From: an uncultured Flavihumibacter sp.
GTDB lineage: Bacteria; Bacteroidota; Bacteroidia; Chitinophagales; Chitinophagaceae
Reading direction: 5' to 3'
DNA: 64,000 bases
Assembly (NCBI GenBank): GCA_946482545.1
Contig: CAMLRX010000002.1
Span: forward strand, 3,560 to 67,559
Shown: positions 8,940 to 16,870 of the stretch, one piece after another
How positions within the stretch are numbered: the stretch's first letter is position 1
Layout: every line of letters starts with the position of its first letter
Made by a program: the position numbers and the translations under genes
The notes under the pieces: generated by a model
Databases searched by the model: none
Seen by the model: the letters and a program-made list of their open reading frames with translations, nothing else
What the model was told of the DNA's origin: nothing

Positions 8940-9977
8940 ATGGAGCAGATTGTACAACAAATTGAAGCCTGGAAATCAGAAATTGACCAGTTGCAGATCA
9001 GTAACGCTACAGCTTTGGAAGAATACCGCATCCGGTTCCTCGGCACCAAAGGAATCGTGAAAGGGCTTTTCGGAGAAATGAAAAATGTTCCCGCCGAAAA
9101 GAAAAAGGAATTCGGTGCGGTACTGAATGTATTCAAGCAGTTCGCCGAAGAAAAATTTGAAGCCTGGAAACAACAGGTTTCCGAAGGCGGTGAAGGAGAG
9201 AGCGGACTCGACCTGAGCCTGCCTGCCGATGCGCTGCCGCTCGGTTCGCGCCATCCCATCACACTCGTAAGAAACAGGATCGTATCTATCTTCCAGCGAT
9301 TGGGCTTCTCCGTTGCCGAAGGGCCTGAAATCGAAGACGATTGGCACAACTTCTCCGCCCTCAATCTCCCGGAGAACCACCCCGCCCGCGATATGCAGGA
9401 TACTTTCTATGTGAAGAATCCGGAGACCGGTGGCGCCGACTGGCTCCTGCGTACCCACACTTCCAGCGTGCAGGTACGCGAAATGGAAAAAGGCAAACTG
9501 CCCATCCGCATCATCTGCCCCGGACGCGTGTTCAGGAACGAAACCATCAGCGCCCGCGCGCACTGCTTTTTCCACCAGGTAGAAGGTTTGTACATCGCTG
9601 AAAACGTTTCTTTCGCCGACCTCAAACAAACACTGTACTTCTTCGTACAGGAAATGTTCGGCAAAGACGTGAAAGTGCGTTTCCGCCCCTCTTATTTCCC
9701 CTTTACGGAACCCAGCGCCGAGATGGACATCAGTTGCCTGATCTGCGGTGGCAAAGGCTGTAATGTTTGTAAACACACCGGCTGGGTGGAAATCCTGGGT
9801 TGTGGCATGGTGCACCCTAAAGTACTGGAGAACTGCGGCATCGATCCCAACAAATACACCGGCTTCGCCTTCGGCATGGGCGTGGAAAGAATCACCATGC
9901 TGAAATACCAGATCAAAGACCTTCGCCTGTTCAGTGAGAACGATGTGCGGTTTTTGAAACAGTTTGAAGGAGCGTAG
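8940..9977 (+). CDS. pheS: Phenylalanine--tRNA ligase alpha subunit
   Basis: 345 residues, the usual bacterial length. An N-terminal coiled-coil arm (about 1-85, charged heptads) would contact tRNA-Phe. The class II catalytic core follows, with motif 2 around FRNETISARAHCFFHQVEG and motif 3 in FGMGVERITMLKYQ near the C-terminus. It also has the SHPI-type segment (GSRHPITLVRN) and WHNFSALN typical of PheS. It forms an alpha2-beta2 enzyme with PheT, which is not in this window, and charges tRNA-Phe in the cytoplasm. The start at 8940 is preferred over an upstream in-frame codon because homologues begin MExxxxxI and the promoter element lies at 8927-8934. Confidence 0.97.
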   Translation: MEQIVQQIEAWKSEIDQLQISNATALEEYRIRFLGTKGIVKGLFGEMKNVPAEKKKEFGAVLNVFKQFAEEKFEAWKQQVSEGGEGESGLDLSLPADALPLGSRHPITLVRNRIVSIFQRLGFSVAEGPEIEDDWHNFSALNLPENHPARDMQDTFYVKNPETGGADWLLRTHTSSVQVREMEKGKLPIRIICPGRVFRNETISARAHCFFHQVEGLYIAENVSFADLKQTLYFFVQEMFGKDVKVRFRPSYFPFTEPSAEMDISCLICGGKGCNVCKHTGWVEILGCGMVHPKVLENCGIDPNKYTGFAFGMGVERITMLKYQIKDLRLFSENDVRFLKQFEGA

Positions 9978-9978
9978 G

Positions 9979-9997
9979 AATTCATCATTCAAAATTT
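9979..9997. repeat. Short dispersed intergenic repeat (ATCATTCAAAATT family)
   Basis: Copy reading AATTCATCATTCAAAATTT between pheS and the dehydrogenase gene. Related copies lie at 10846-10899, 46531-46565, 46735-46768 and 49965-49986. Confidence 0.6.
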
Positions 9998-10002
9998 ATT
10001 TG

Positions 10003-10845
10003 ATGAACAAAAAAATCGCAATATGCGGCGCGGGCACAATGGGTAGCGGAATAGCACTCGTTTGTGCCCGTGCCGGTTTTGATACCCTGTTGTTCGACCT
10101 AAAGGCTGAAGTTCTCGCCAAAGCGGAAGCATCGAATAAACAATTCCTGGAACAACAACTGAACAAAGGAAGAATAGATGCGGCCACCATGAACGCCACA
10201 TTGGAAAAACTGGCTTATTCAGCCGATCCCAACGAAGTGAAGGCCGATATCATCATAGAAGCGATTGTGGAGCAGATGCCCGCTAAAATTGCATTGTTCT
10301 CCCAACTGGCTGCTCAGAACAACGACAACACTATCCTGGCGAGTAACACGTCCTCTCTTTCCGTTTCCGCACTGGCTTCGGCTTTGCCGCATCCTGAAAG
10401 GGTGGCAGGACTGCATTTCTTCAATCCCGCGCCACTCATGAAACTGGTGGAAGTGGTGAAAGGTGATGCCACTTCAGCCGAAGTGATGGACACGCTCGTT
10501 GCTTTCACCCAACAACTCGGTAAAACACCCGTTGTTTGTAAAGATGCGCCCGGTTTTATCGTGAACCGCGTGGCCAGACATTATTACCTGGAAGCATTGC
10601 GCATCGCGGAACAAACAAACACTTCTTTTGAAACGATAGATGCCGCATTGGAAAACGCCGGTTTCAAAATGGGTCCCTTCCGGCTGATGGACATGATCGG
10701 CAACGACGTGAACTTCGCCGTGACCACCTCTCTTTATGAAGCCTGTGGTAACGCGCCACGTTTTCAGCCTTCTCCCATTCAGGCAGAGAAAGTACGGAAC
10801 AATGAGCTGGGGCGGAAGACGGGGAAGGGCTATTACGCGTATTAA
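10003..10845 (+). CDS. 3-hydroxybutyryl-CoA (3-hydroxyacyl-CoA) dehydrogenase
   Basis: 280 residues from ATG 10003. The N-terminal Rossmann motif is GAGTMGSGIA (about residues 8-17), followed by the acidic residue for NAD in FDLKAE. The active-site segment is HFFNPAPLMKLVEVV, containing the catalytic His and the conserved Asn-Pro, and the dimerisation domain carries DAPGFIVNR. This is the single-domain form (about 280-290 residues) that interconverts 3-hydroxyacyl-CoA and acetoacyl-CoA with NAD(P), as in PaaH or Hbd. The neighbours do not show whether it serves phenylacetate, butyrate or general beta-oxidation, so no symbol is given. The gap from pheS holds a dispersed repeat, so it may have its own promoter. 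Confidence 0.93.
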   Translation: MNKKIAICGAGTMGSGIALVCARAGFDTLLFDLKAEVLAKAEASNKQFLEQQLNKGRIDAATMNATLEKLAYSADPNEVKADIIIEAIVEQMPAKIALFSQLAAQNNDNTILASNTSSLSVSALASALPHPERVAGLHFFNPAPLMKLVEVVKGDATSAEVMDTLVAFTQQLGKTPVVCKDAPGFIVNRVARHYYLEALRIAEQTNTSFETIDAALENAGFKMGPFRLMDMIGNDVNFAVTTSLYEACGNAPRFQPSPIQAEKVRNNELGRKTGKGYYAY

Positions 10846-10899
10846 TTTTGAAATTCATCGTTCATCCATCATTCAACATTCATCATCCAAAATTCCCCA
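10846..10899. repeat. Dispersed intergenic repeat cluster
   Basis: The whole gap between two co-directional genes consists of repeated CATC/ATTC units (TTCATCGTTCATCCATC, then ATTCATCATCCAAAATTCC). It is the longest copy of this repeat family in the window and reaches the next start codon. Confidence 0.65.
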
Positions 10900-11886
10900 A
10901 TGATATTCGTTACAGGAGGTACAGGCTTGGTAGGGTCACATTTGCTGGCGGCATTATCGGCGCAGGGTAAACAGGTGAAGGCTTTGTACCGCAACACGCA
11001 ACCCACTGCCTTACCCGGCGTGGAATGGGTACAGGGCGATATCATGGATATTCAACGGCTGGAAGAACTGCTGGAAGGGGTGGAAGAAGTATATCATTGC
11101 GCGGCCATCGTTTCCTTTCAGAAAGAAGAAAGCAAACAACTGCTGCGTTACAATGTGGAAGGCACGGCGAATGTGGTGAACGCCTGTATCGAAAAAGGAG
11201 TGCGCAAACTTGTATTCGTGAGTTCCGTGGCGGCCCTGGGTCGATTACGGGAAGGACAGGTGATCAACGAGACCATGCAATGGAGCGAGGCCACCAGCAA
11301 TTCCGTTTACGGTAAAAGTAAGTTCCTTGCGGAGATGGAAGTTTGGCGTGGCATGGGCGAAGGCTTACAGGTAGCCGTAGTGAACCCGGTAATTATTCTT
11401 GGCGAAGGCGACTGGAACAAAAGTTCTTCCGCTATTTTTAAAACCGTGCACGACGAATTTCCATGGTACACCGAAGGCACCACCGGCTTCGTGGATGTGA
11501 AAGATGTGGTGAAAGCCATGGTGCTGTTGATGGAGAGTGATATCTCCGGAAGAAGGTTCATCCTCAGCGGCAAAGTGGATACGTACCGCAATGTGTTTTC
11601 CACCATCGCGAAAGGCATGGGCAGGAAACCACCACACAAACCCGTAACCCCTTTACTCGCGAAGCTCGTATGGCGACTGGAAGCGGTGAAAGCATTGTTT
11701 ACCGGTAAAACGCCGCTGGTAACAAAAGAAACCACCCGCACGGCTATGGCGAAGGTCTCTTTTGACAACAGCAGGTCTCTGAAAGAAATTCCGGGATTCT
11801 CTTACACGGATTTTGACGAAAGCATCGGGCGCATCGCGCGTTACTACGCTACTTCAGTTTCTCCCACATCGCAGGGATCCGTTTGA
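10900..11886 (+). CDS. NAD-dependent epimerase/dehydratase (extended SDR)
   Basis: 328 residues. The nucleotide motif is [11 protein letters not shown] at residues 6-16. Later motifs are the extended-SDR segment [10 protein letters not shown], the catalytic Ser region VSSVAALG and the YGKSK active-site motif (Tyr and Lys). It resembles the dihydroflavonol reductase / 3-beta-hydroxysteroid dehydrogenase-like branch common in Bacteroidota, but the substrate cannot be read from the sequence. Its last 38 bp overlap the end of the convergent LpxD-like gene. It follows the hydroxyacyl-CoA dehydrogenase across a repeat-filled 54-bp gap. Confidence 0.85.
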   Translation: MIFVTGGTGLVGSHLLAALSAQGKQVKALYRNTQPTALPGVEWVQGDIMDIQRLEELLEGVEEVYHCAAIVSFQKEESKQLLRYNVEGTANVVNACIEKGVRKLVFVSSVAALGRLREGQVINETMQWSEATSNSVYGKSKFLAEMEVWRGMGEGLQVAVVNPVIILGEGDWNKSSSAIFKTVHDEFPWYTEGTTGFVDVKDVVKAMVLLMESDISGRRFILSGKVDTYRNVFSTIAKGMGRKPPHKPVTPLLAKLVWRLEAVKALFTGKTPLVTKETTRTAMAKVSFDNSRSLKEIPGFSYTDFDESIGRIARYYATSVSPTSQGSV

Positions 11887-12787
11887 TCCAAACTAGTTCA
11901 CGTTTTTTCATACCGGCTTCTTCAGCAGGATAACCGAAATAGGTTTTTCCTCCGGCTAAACTGGAAGGAATACCACTTTGCGCGAGCACTACGGCATTGT
12001 CGCCAATCTCGAGTGTTTTGCTTACGCCCACTTGTCCCCATAAAATAACGCCGTTACCAATGGTTGCCGCTCCAGCGATACCTACCTGCGCGGCGAACAA
12101 ACAATTCTCTCCCACAACAGTGTCGTGACCAATGTGCACCTGGTTATCGATCTTGGTGCCGCGACCAATAAAAGTATCATGTGTAACGCCGCGGTCGATG
12201 GTGCAGCCTGCGCCTATTTCCACGAAGTCTGCGATTACCACGCGCCCGCAACTTTCCATGCGGCGGTACCATACATCACGGTCCTTTTTGGTGTTGTAGT
12301 AAAAAGCATCGGACCCGATTACCGTACCGGATTGTACCACCACGTTATCGCCGAGCACACAATAGTCGCGGATCACCACTCCGGGGTGCAATACGCAATT
12401 TTTTCCGATCACTACATGGTGACCGAGGAACACACCGGGATAAACAATGGAGCCTTCTCCCACCACAGCGGTATCGCTGATGGAAGATGCCTGCGGCACA
12501 TAAGGACGGAAGTGTTGAACGATCTTAAGATAGGCATCAAAAGGTTGTTCAACGATCAGCAATGATTTTCCTTCGGGAACATCGGTGCGCTGGTTGATGA
12601 TGATATGTGAAGCGGGTGATTGAATGCATTTTTCATAGTACTTCGGATGGTCCACAAATACAAGATCACCTTCTTCTACTTTGTGGATCTCGTTGATACC
12701 GGAAGCCATTCCGTTTGTATTACCGATCAGTTCCGCGCCGAGAAATTCAGCGAGCCATTGAACGGAAACGGGTGCAGGAAATTTCAT
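11849..12787 (-). CDS. LpxD-like UDP-3-O-acylglucosamine N-acyltransferase
   Basis: 312 residues. An N-terminal uridine-binding-type domain (about 1-95) precedes a left-handed parallel beta-helix of hexapeptide repeats ([15 protein letters not shown] onwards). It contains the [10 protein letters not shown] segment, whose His aligns with the catalytic His of LpxD, and ends in a short helical tail ([13 protein letters not shown]). LpxD transfers the second 3-hydroxyacyl chain in lipid A synthesis. Bacteroidota often carry a main LpxD in an lpx operon plus a second, stand-alone homologue; this isolated gene fits the second kind, so no symbol is assigned. The tail overlaps the convergent SDR gene by 38 bp. 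Confidence 0.8.
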   Translation of the reverse strand: MKFPAPVSVQWLAEFLGAELIGNTNGMASGINEIHKVEEGDLVFVDHPKYYEKCIQSPASHIIINQRTDVPEGKSLLIVEQPFDAYLKIVQHFRPYVPQASSISDTAVVGEGSIVYPGVFLGHHVVIGKNCVLHPGVVIRDYCVLGDNVVVQSGTVIGSDAFYYNTKKDRDVWYRRMESCGRVVIADFVEIGAGCTIDRGVTHDTFIGRGTKIDNQVHIGHDTVVGENCLFAAQVGIAGAATIGNGVILWGQVGVSKTLEIGDNAVVLAQSGIPSSLAGGKTYFGYPAEEAGMKKRELVWIKRIPAMWEKLK

Positions 12788-12809
12788 GGTGATGATTTAG
12801 TTGAAGCAT

Positions 12810-12817
12810 CAAAAGTA
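12810..12817 (-). promoter_or_regulatory. -7 promoter element of the LpxD-like gene
   Basis: TACTTTTG on the minus strand matches TAnnTTTG, 22 nt before the ATG at 12787. Confidence 0.5.
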
Positions 12818-12930
12818 AAAACTTGTTTCCATTTCCAATTTCATGCTTCCATTTTCCACATACATATAAAAAATGTGAATAAAATTTTTGATGTTTTTGT
12901 TCTACTATGAAAAAAATATTTTTAATATTG

Positions 12931-13006
12931 TGTCGGGAATGAAAGTTCCCGGTACTTACTAACCCATCTTGATAATAAAGCCTGGTTTTTTAACCGGGCT
13001 TTTTTC
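12931..13006 (+). ncRNA. Candidate small RNA with two hairpins
   Basis: No protein frame fits here. A stem built on CGGGAA / TTCCCG (12934-12951, extendable by wobble pairs) is followed by TACTTACTAACCCAT (12953-12967) and a strong intrinsic terminator (12977-13006). A near-consensus -7 element, TAATATTG, lies at 12923-12930. Hairpin, single-stranded stretch and terminator together look like a small RNA of about 75 nt on the plus strand. The hairpin plus 15-nt motif recurs at 45500-45540. The promoter is weak, and the element could instead belong to the minus strand. Confidence 0.35.
12977..13006 (+). terminator. Intrinsic terminator
   Basis: Stem AAAGCCTGGTT / AACCGGGCTTT with a TTTT loop and one G-T pair, followed by a T run. 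It lies upstream of the pseudouridine synthase promoter, so it must end a transcript that begins in the intergenic region. Confidence 0.8.
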
Positions 13007-13027
13007 ATGCCCTCCACTTCAAACACG

Positions 13028-13035
13028 TATCTTCG
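13028..13035 (+). promoter_or_regulatory. Likely -7 element of the pseudouridine synthase gene
   Basis: TATCTTCG, one mismatch from TAnnTTTG, placed after the terminator and 58 nt before the ATG at 13094. Confidence 0.4.
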
Positions 13036-13093
13036 CAAAGCCTTTATTCATCAATGTTTCAAGCCATTCATTCTTAACGCGCACTGTTCTTCC

Positions 13094-13708
13094 ATGCAAA
13101 GCAACCACCGTTATTTTATCGTTTACAAGCCGTTCCAGGTACTAACGCAGTTTACTGCCGCTGATGGAAAACGATGTCTGAAAGATCATTTCCAGGTGCC
13201 GAAAGATGTTTATCCGGTAGGAAGACTGGATTATGATAGTGAAGGTTTACTTATCCTCACCAACGATGCTTCGCTCAACGAAAGATTACTGCATCCGAAG
13301 CACCGGCATGAACGTACTTATTACGTACAGGTAGAAGGTAATTTTACGGAAGAAGCGAAGCGGCAACTGGAAAAAGGTGTTTCTATTTCAATCAATGGGA
13401 AGCCACACCAAACACTTCCCGCGCAGGTAAAGTTATTCGATGCGCCACCATCCCTTCCGGAACGGAATCCTCCGATCCGTTTCAGAAAAAATGTTCCTGA
13501 TAGCTGGATCGCGGTTACACTCAAAGAAGGAAAGAACAGGCAGGTGAGAAAGATGACCGCCGCAGTTGGTTTCCCTACTTTAAGATTGGTGCGGTTCAGT
13601 ATCGGAAAGCTTACGTTAGATAACATGCAGCCCGGTGAACTGGTGGAGATGAACCCGAAGGAATTGTATGATCTGTTGTTTGAAGGGAAGGCCGGTAAAA
13701 GAAAATAA
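13094..13708 (+). CDS. rRNA large-subunit pseudouridine synthase E-like (RsuA/RluE family)
   Basis: 204 residues from ATG 13094. Upstream in-frame codons are unlike the family, and the promoter element lies at 13028-13035. The catalytic motif is GRLDYDSEGLLILTND, with the nucleophilic Asp in RLD. The later family motifs KEGKNRQVRKMTAAVGFPTLRLVR and YKPFQVLTQF at the N-terminus are also present. It lacks the N-terminal S4 RNA-binding domain, as RluE does. RluE makes a pseudouridine in helix 88 of 23S rRNA; the exact target here is inferred, not visible. YicC follows 29 bp downstream in the same direction. Confidence 0.9.
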   Translation: MQSNHRYFIVYKPFQVLTQFTAADGKRCLKDHFQVPKDVYPVGRLDYDSEGLLILTNDASLNERLLHPKHRHERTYYVQVEGNFTEEAKRQLEKGVSISINGKPHQTLPAQVKLFDAPPSLPERNPPIRFRKNVPDSWIAVTLKEGKNRQVRKMTAAVGFPTLRLVRFSIGKLTLDNMQPGELVEMNPKELYDLLFEGKAGKRK

Positions 13709-13737
13709 ACTACTTTACAGCGAAAATTACGAGAACT

Positions 13738-14613
13738 ATGCTCAAATCTATGACAGGCTTCGGAAGGGCGGAGCAATCCGTGGGAGATAAAACATTCCTG
13801 GTCGACATCAAATCACTGAACGGAAAACAATTCGATGTTCAGCTTAAAATGCCCGCCTTCCTGAAACCCTTCGAATTTGAGATCCGCAACGTGCTTTCCA
13901 CCCGGCTCGGCAGGGGTAGCATCGATTGCACCATCAGCCTGAAACAAACCGGCAGCGCAAAGCCCGTTACCATCAATACCGACCTCGCCAAAGCCTATTA
14001 CCAGCCTGTGGCCGCTTTGTGTGCAGAACTGAACCTCGATCCTTCCAATATCCTAAGCACGCTGCTGAAGTTGCCCGAAGTGATCACGCCCACAGGCGAT
14101 ACGCTTACGCCCGATGAATGGGAAAGCTTCCGTAACATCATCATCTCCGCTATCGACGACCTGAACAACCATCGCCTGGAAGAAGGTAAATCATTGGAAG
14201 AAGACCTGCGCCTGCGCATCTCTAATATTGAAAAGCAGCAACAGGAAGTAATATTGCTGGAACCCCGCCGCCAGACCAGGATCCGTGAAGGACTGGTGAA
14301 ACTGCTCGAAGACCAGGTGGGCAAGGAAAACTACGACCAGAACCGCCTGGAGCAGGAACTGATCTTTTACATCGAAAAGATCGACATCAGCGAAGAGAAC
14401 GTGCGACTCCGCAACCACTGCGATTACTTCAAACAAATCCTGGATGAGCCCGAAGAATCCAAAGGAAAGAAGCTCTCTTTCATTCTCCAGGAAATTGGTC
14501 GTGAAATCAATACCACCGGTTCCAAAGCCTACGATTCTTCCATCCAGAAATGTGTGGTGATGATGAAGGATGAACTCGAGAAAGCCAAGGAACAAGTGTT
14601 GAACGTTTTATAA
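13738..14613 (+). CDS. YicC/YloC family endoribonuclease
   Basis: 291 residues with the N-terminal hallmark MLKSMTGFGRAE, the internal LKMPAFLKPFE...RNVLSTRLGRGSID segment and the C-terminal DUF1732 motif (KKLSFILQEIGREINTTGSKAYDSSIQ). The family is a hexameric, metal-dependent endoribonuclease implicated in mRNA decay and in stress and stationary-phase survival. The length is normal. In many bacteria yicC precedes gmk; here gldH follows 23 bp after the stop, and no guanylate kinase gene is visible. Probably co-transcribed with the upstream pseudouridine synthase. Confidence 0.93.
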   Translation: MLKSMTGFGRAEQSVGDKTFLVDIKSLNGKQFDVQLKMPAFLKPFEFEIRNVLSTRLGRGSIDCTISLKQTGSAKPVTINTDLAKAYYQPVAALCAELNLDPSNILSTLLKLPEVITPTGDTLTPDEWESFRNIIISAIDDLNNHRLEEGKSLEEDLRLRISNIEKQQQEVILLEPRRQTRIREGLVKLLEDQVGKENYDQNRLEQELIFYIEKIDISEENVRLRNHCDYFKQILDEPEESKGKKLSFILQEIGREINTTGSKAYDSSIQKCVVMMKDELEKAKEQVLNVL

Positions 14614-14636
14614 TACCTTTACGAAAAGCGCATCCC

Positions 14637-15104
14637 TTGAAACGTTTCTTCCCCATAACCTTCCTGTTGGCGGTCATTTTTTCCGCCTGTACCACCATCG
14701 GCGCCTACGAGAACAATGTGGCCATACCCGAACACCAATGGAGCAGTTCGTTCAAACCAGAACTGAACTTCGACATTACGGATACGGCCGCGTTCTACAA
14801 TGTATTCATCGTGGTAAGGCACATGAACGCCTACGAGTTCAACAACCTCTGGATTGAACTGCAACGGAACAATGGTGCCGATAGTCTGCCCCCGCAACGC
14901 CTTAACCTTACCCTCGCCGATAACGAAGGGTGGAACGGCTCCGGTATGGACGATATCTTCGAACACCGTCTGCCCATTACGCCCGAAGGCGGTATTAAAC
15001 TGAAAGCCGGGAACCACAGCTTCAGGATCGGACATATTATGCGGAAAGATCCACTGCCTTACATCATGAACATAGGCGTACGCATTGAAAAAGTAACGCC
15101 ATAA
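14637..15104 (+). CDS. gldH: Gliding motility lipoprotein GldH
   Basis: 155 residues starting at a TTG codon. No ATG or GTG lies in frame between it and the previous gene, and the signal peptide begins right there (MKRFFPITFLLAVIFSAC). The lipobox Cys is residue 18, so it should be anchored to a membrane facing the periplasm. GldH-type features follow: the YENNVAIPEHQW region and the C-terminal GNHSFRIGHIMRKDPLPYIMNIGVRIEK. GldH is required for gliding in Flavobacterium johnsoniae; its mechanical role is unknown. It lies 23 bp after yicC and 9 bp before a histidine kinase gene. Confidence 0.9.
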   Translation: MKRFFPITFLLAVIFSACTTIGAYENNVAIPEHQWSSSFKPELNFDITDTAAFYNVFIVVRHMNAYEFNNLWIELQRNNGADSLPPQRLNLTLADNEGWNGSGMDDIFEHRLPITPEGGIKLKAGNHSFRIGHIMRKDPLPYIMNIGVRIEKVTP

Positions 15105-15113
15105 GCCAACAAT

Positions 15114-16109
15114 ATGCTTACCGATCACAACAGGAAAAAATTGCGCACCATAACAAGGGTGTACTGGTTCCTGCTGATCTATATCATTACAGCGCTGGTG
15201 TGGTGGTTCATTTCCCTGATGCTGCAAACCGCTGAAATGCGCCGCTTCCAGGTCACCCAACTGAACGCGACCATCGACAGTACGGCCGTTCCCGAAATAT
15301 ACCGGCGCGAACTGGCGCAGATTCATTCACTCGAACGGCGCAGCCGGGCCAAATACATCGGCGAAGGGGTTACGTTTCTGGGCATCATCATCCTCGGCTC
15401 CGGGTTCGTGTACAGGGCCATGCGGCGCCAGATCAGGTTCCAGCAGCAGCAGCAACATTTTATGATGGCCGTTACGCATGAGTTGAAAACGCCGATCGCA
15501 ATTACCAGGCTGAACCTGGAAACGATGATCAAGCACCGGCTGGATGAACAGAAACAACAGAAGCTGCTCCAGAACACGCTTCAGGAAAACGAAAGGCTGA
15601 ACACTTTGACCAATAACATTCTTATATCGTCTCAGTTGGAGGGAGGCGGCTATCGCTTCAGCAGGGAACAGGTGCCTTTCTCCGAACTGCTCGCGCATAC
15701 CATGAAAGAATTTGCGAACAGGTTCCAGGGGCGGCAATTCAGTTCCGATATCGCCCCGGATTGTATCCTTCATGGCGATTCCATGCTGTTGCAGTTGCTG
15801 ATCTCCAATCTCGTGGAGAACGCGGTGAAATACTCCCCCAAAACATCGGTGGTTCAGGTACAACTGGAACGCGCAAAAAACGGGTGGAACTTCTCCGTGA
15901 AAGATGAAGGTGTGGGCATAGCCGAAGAAGAGAAGGATAAGGTATTTGAGAAATTCTACCGGGTGGGCAACGAGAATACGCGCACCACGAAAGGCACTGG
16001 CCTCGGGCTTTTCCTGTGCAGAAAGATCGCGGCTGACCACAGGGCCACCATTTCCATTACCGCCAATCAACCGGCAGGCAGTATATTTACGGTGAACTTT
16101 CAAGTGTAA
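15114..16109 (+). CDS. Sensor histidine kinase
   Basis: 331 residues with two membrane segments (about 16-37 and 85-101) enclosing a short periplasmic loop of about 45 residues. The H-box is VTHELKTPIAI (His122), followed by the ATPase domain with N-box NLVENAVKYS, G1 box DEGVGI and G2 box GTGLGLFLC. There is no HAMP or PAS domain, so sensing is probably by the short loop or within the membrane. The response regulator starts 4 bp downstream, so the two form a cognate pair, similar in build to RprX/RprY of Bacteroides. GldH lies immediately upstream, but a functional link to gliding is only inferred from position. Confidence 0.93.
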   Translation: MLTDHNRKKLRTITRVYWFLLIYIITALVWWFISLMLQTAEMRRFQVTQLNATIDSTAVPEIYRRELAQIHSLERRSRAKYIGEGVTFLGIIILGSGFVYRAMRRQIRFQQQQQHFMMAVTHELKTPIAITRLNLETMIKHRLDEQKQQKLLQNTLQENERLNTLTNNILISSQLEGGGYRFSREQVPFSELLAHTMKEFANRFQGRQFSSDIAPDCILHGDSMLLQLLISNLVENAVKYSPKTSVVQVQLERAKNGWNFSVKDEGVGIAEEEKDKVFEKFYRVGNENTRTTKGTGLGLFLCRKIAADHRATISITANQPAGSIFTVNFQV

Positions 16110-16113
16110 AAAC

Positions 16114-16824
16114 ATGGCACGTCCCAATTATAAAGCATCGGTATTGTTGGTGGAAGATGAAGAACACCTGCACGAAACACTCCGCCTTAACCTTGAGCTG
16201 GAAGGGTATGAAGTCACTTCTGCCTACGATGGGTCGCAGGCCATGAAGTCGATCCAGCAGGAATACTTCGATGTGATCGTGCTCGATATTATGCTGCCCG
16301 AAATGGATGGGATCAGCGTTACGGAAAGTGTGCGCCTCCAGAACAACGATGTACCCATCCTCATCCTCAGCGCGAAAAATACGCCCGCCGATAAAATCAC
16401 CGGCCTGAAAAAAGGCGCCGACGATTACCTCACCAAGCCCTTCAACCTGGAAGAACTGCTCCTCCGCGTAGACAAACTCATCAGCAAAAACAAGCGTATC
16501 CAGGACCGCGAAACAGTAGGGGATATCTATACTTTCGGTTCCAACAAAGTAGACTTCAAAGCCCAGGAAGCTACCATCAAAGATGGTTCCGTGATCTCGC
16601 TCAGCAAGAAAGAAGCCATGCTCCTCAAACTGCTTGTGGAAAACAAAAACGAAGTGGTGACCCGCGAAAAAATCCTGCAAACGGTATGGGGTTATAACGT
16701 GTACCCCACCACCCGCACCATCGATAATTTCATTCTTAACTTCAGGAAGTATTTCGAAGAAGATACCCGCAATCCCCGCTATTTCCACTCCGTAAGAGGT
16801 GTGGGGTATAAGTACACCGAATAG
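16114..16824 (+). CDS. OmpR/PhoB-family response regulator
   Basis: 236 residues. The receiver domain (about 9-122) has acidic residues EDEE near 14-17, the phospho-acceptor Asp58 (VLDIMLPEMDG) and the conserved Lys in LTKPF. A winged-helix DNA-binding domain follows, with the typical LSKKEAMLLKLLVENKNEVVTREKI segment and RTIDNFILNFRKYF recognition helix, ending SVRGVGYKY. It should be phosphorylated by the kinase encoded 4 bp upstream and act as a transcription factor. Its targets are unknown; no repeated binding site could be picked out by eye. Confidence 0.95.
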   Translation: MARPNYKASVLLVEDEEHLHETLRLNLELEGYEVTSAYDGSQAMKSIQQEYFDVIVLDIMLPEMDGISVTESVRLQNNDVPILILSAKNTPADKITGLKKGADDYLTKPFNLEELLLRVDKLISKNKRIQDRETVGDIYTFGSNKVDFKAQEATIKDGSVISLSKKEAMLLKLLVENKNEVVTREKILQTVWGYNVYPTTRTIDNFILNFRKYFEEDTRNPRYFHSVRGVGYKYTE

Positions 16825-16870
16825 CAAAAAATCAGGGTCTACAACAACACAAACAGGCCTCAAAGTACAG

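Larger units (their letters stand above)
12788..13093. other. Intergenic region with divergent promoters and a candidate small RNA
   Basis: 306 bp between the LpxD-like gene and the pseudouridine synthase gene. It holds a minus-strand -7 element (12810-12817), an AT-rich stretch, a hairpin followed by a 15-nt motif shared with the radA upstream region, a strong terminator (12977-13006) and the promoter of the next gene (13028-13035). No tRNA is visible. Confidence 0.6.

Noticed and set aside
8976..9992. A long open frame (338 codons) on the minus strand across pheS
   Set aside because: It is antisense to a well-matched pheS, has no recognisable motif and follows from codon bias.
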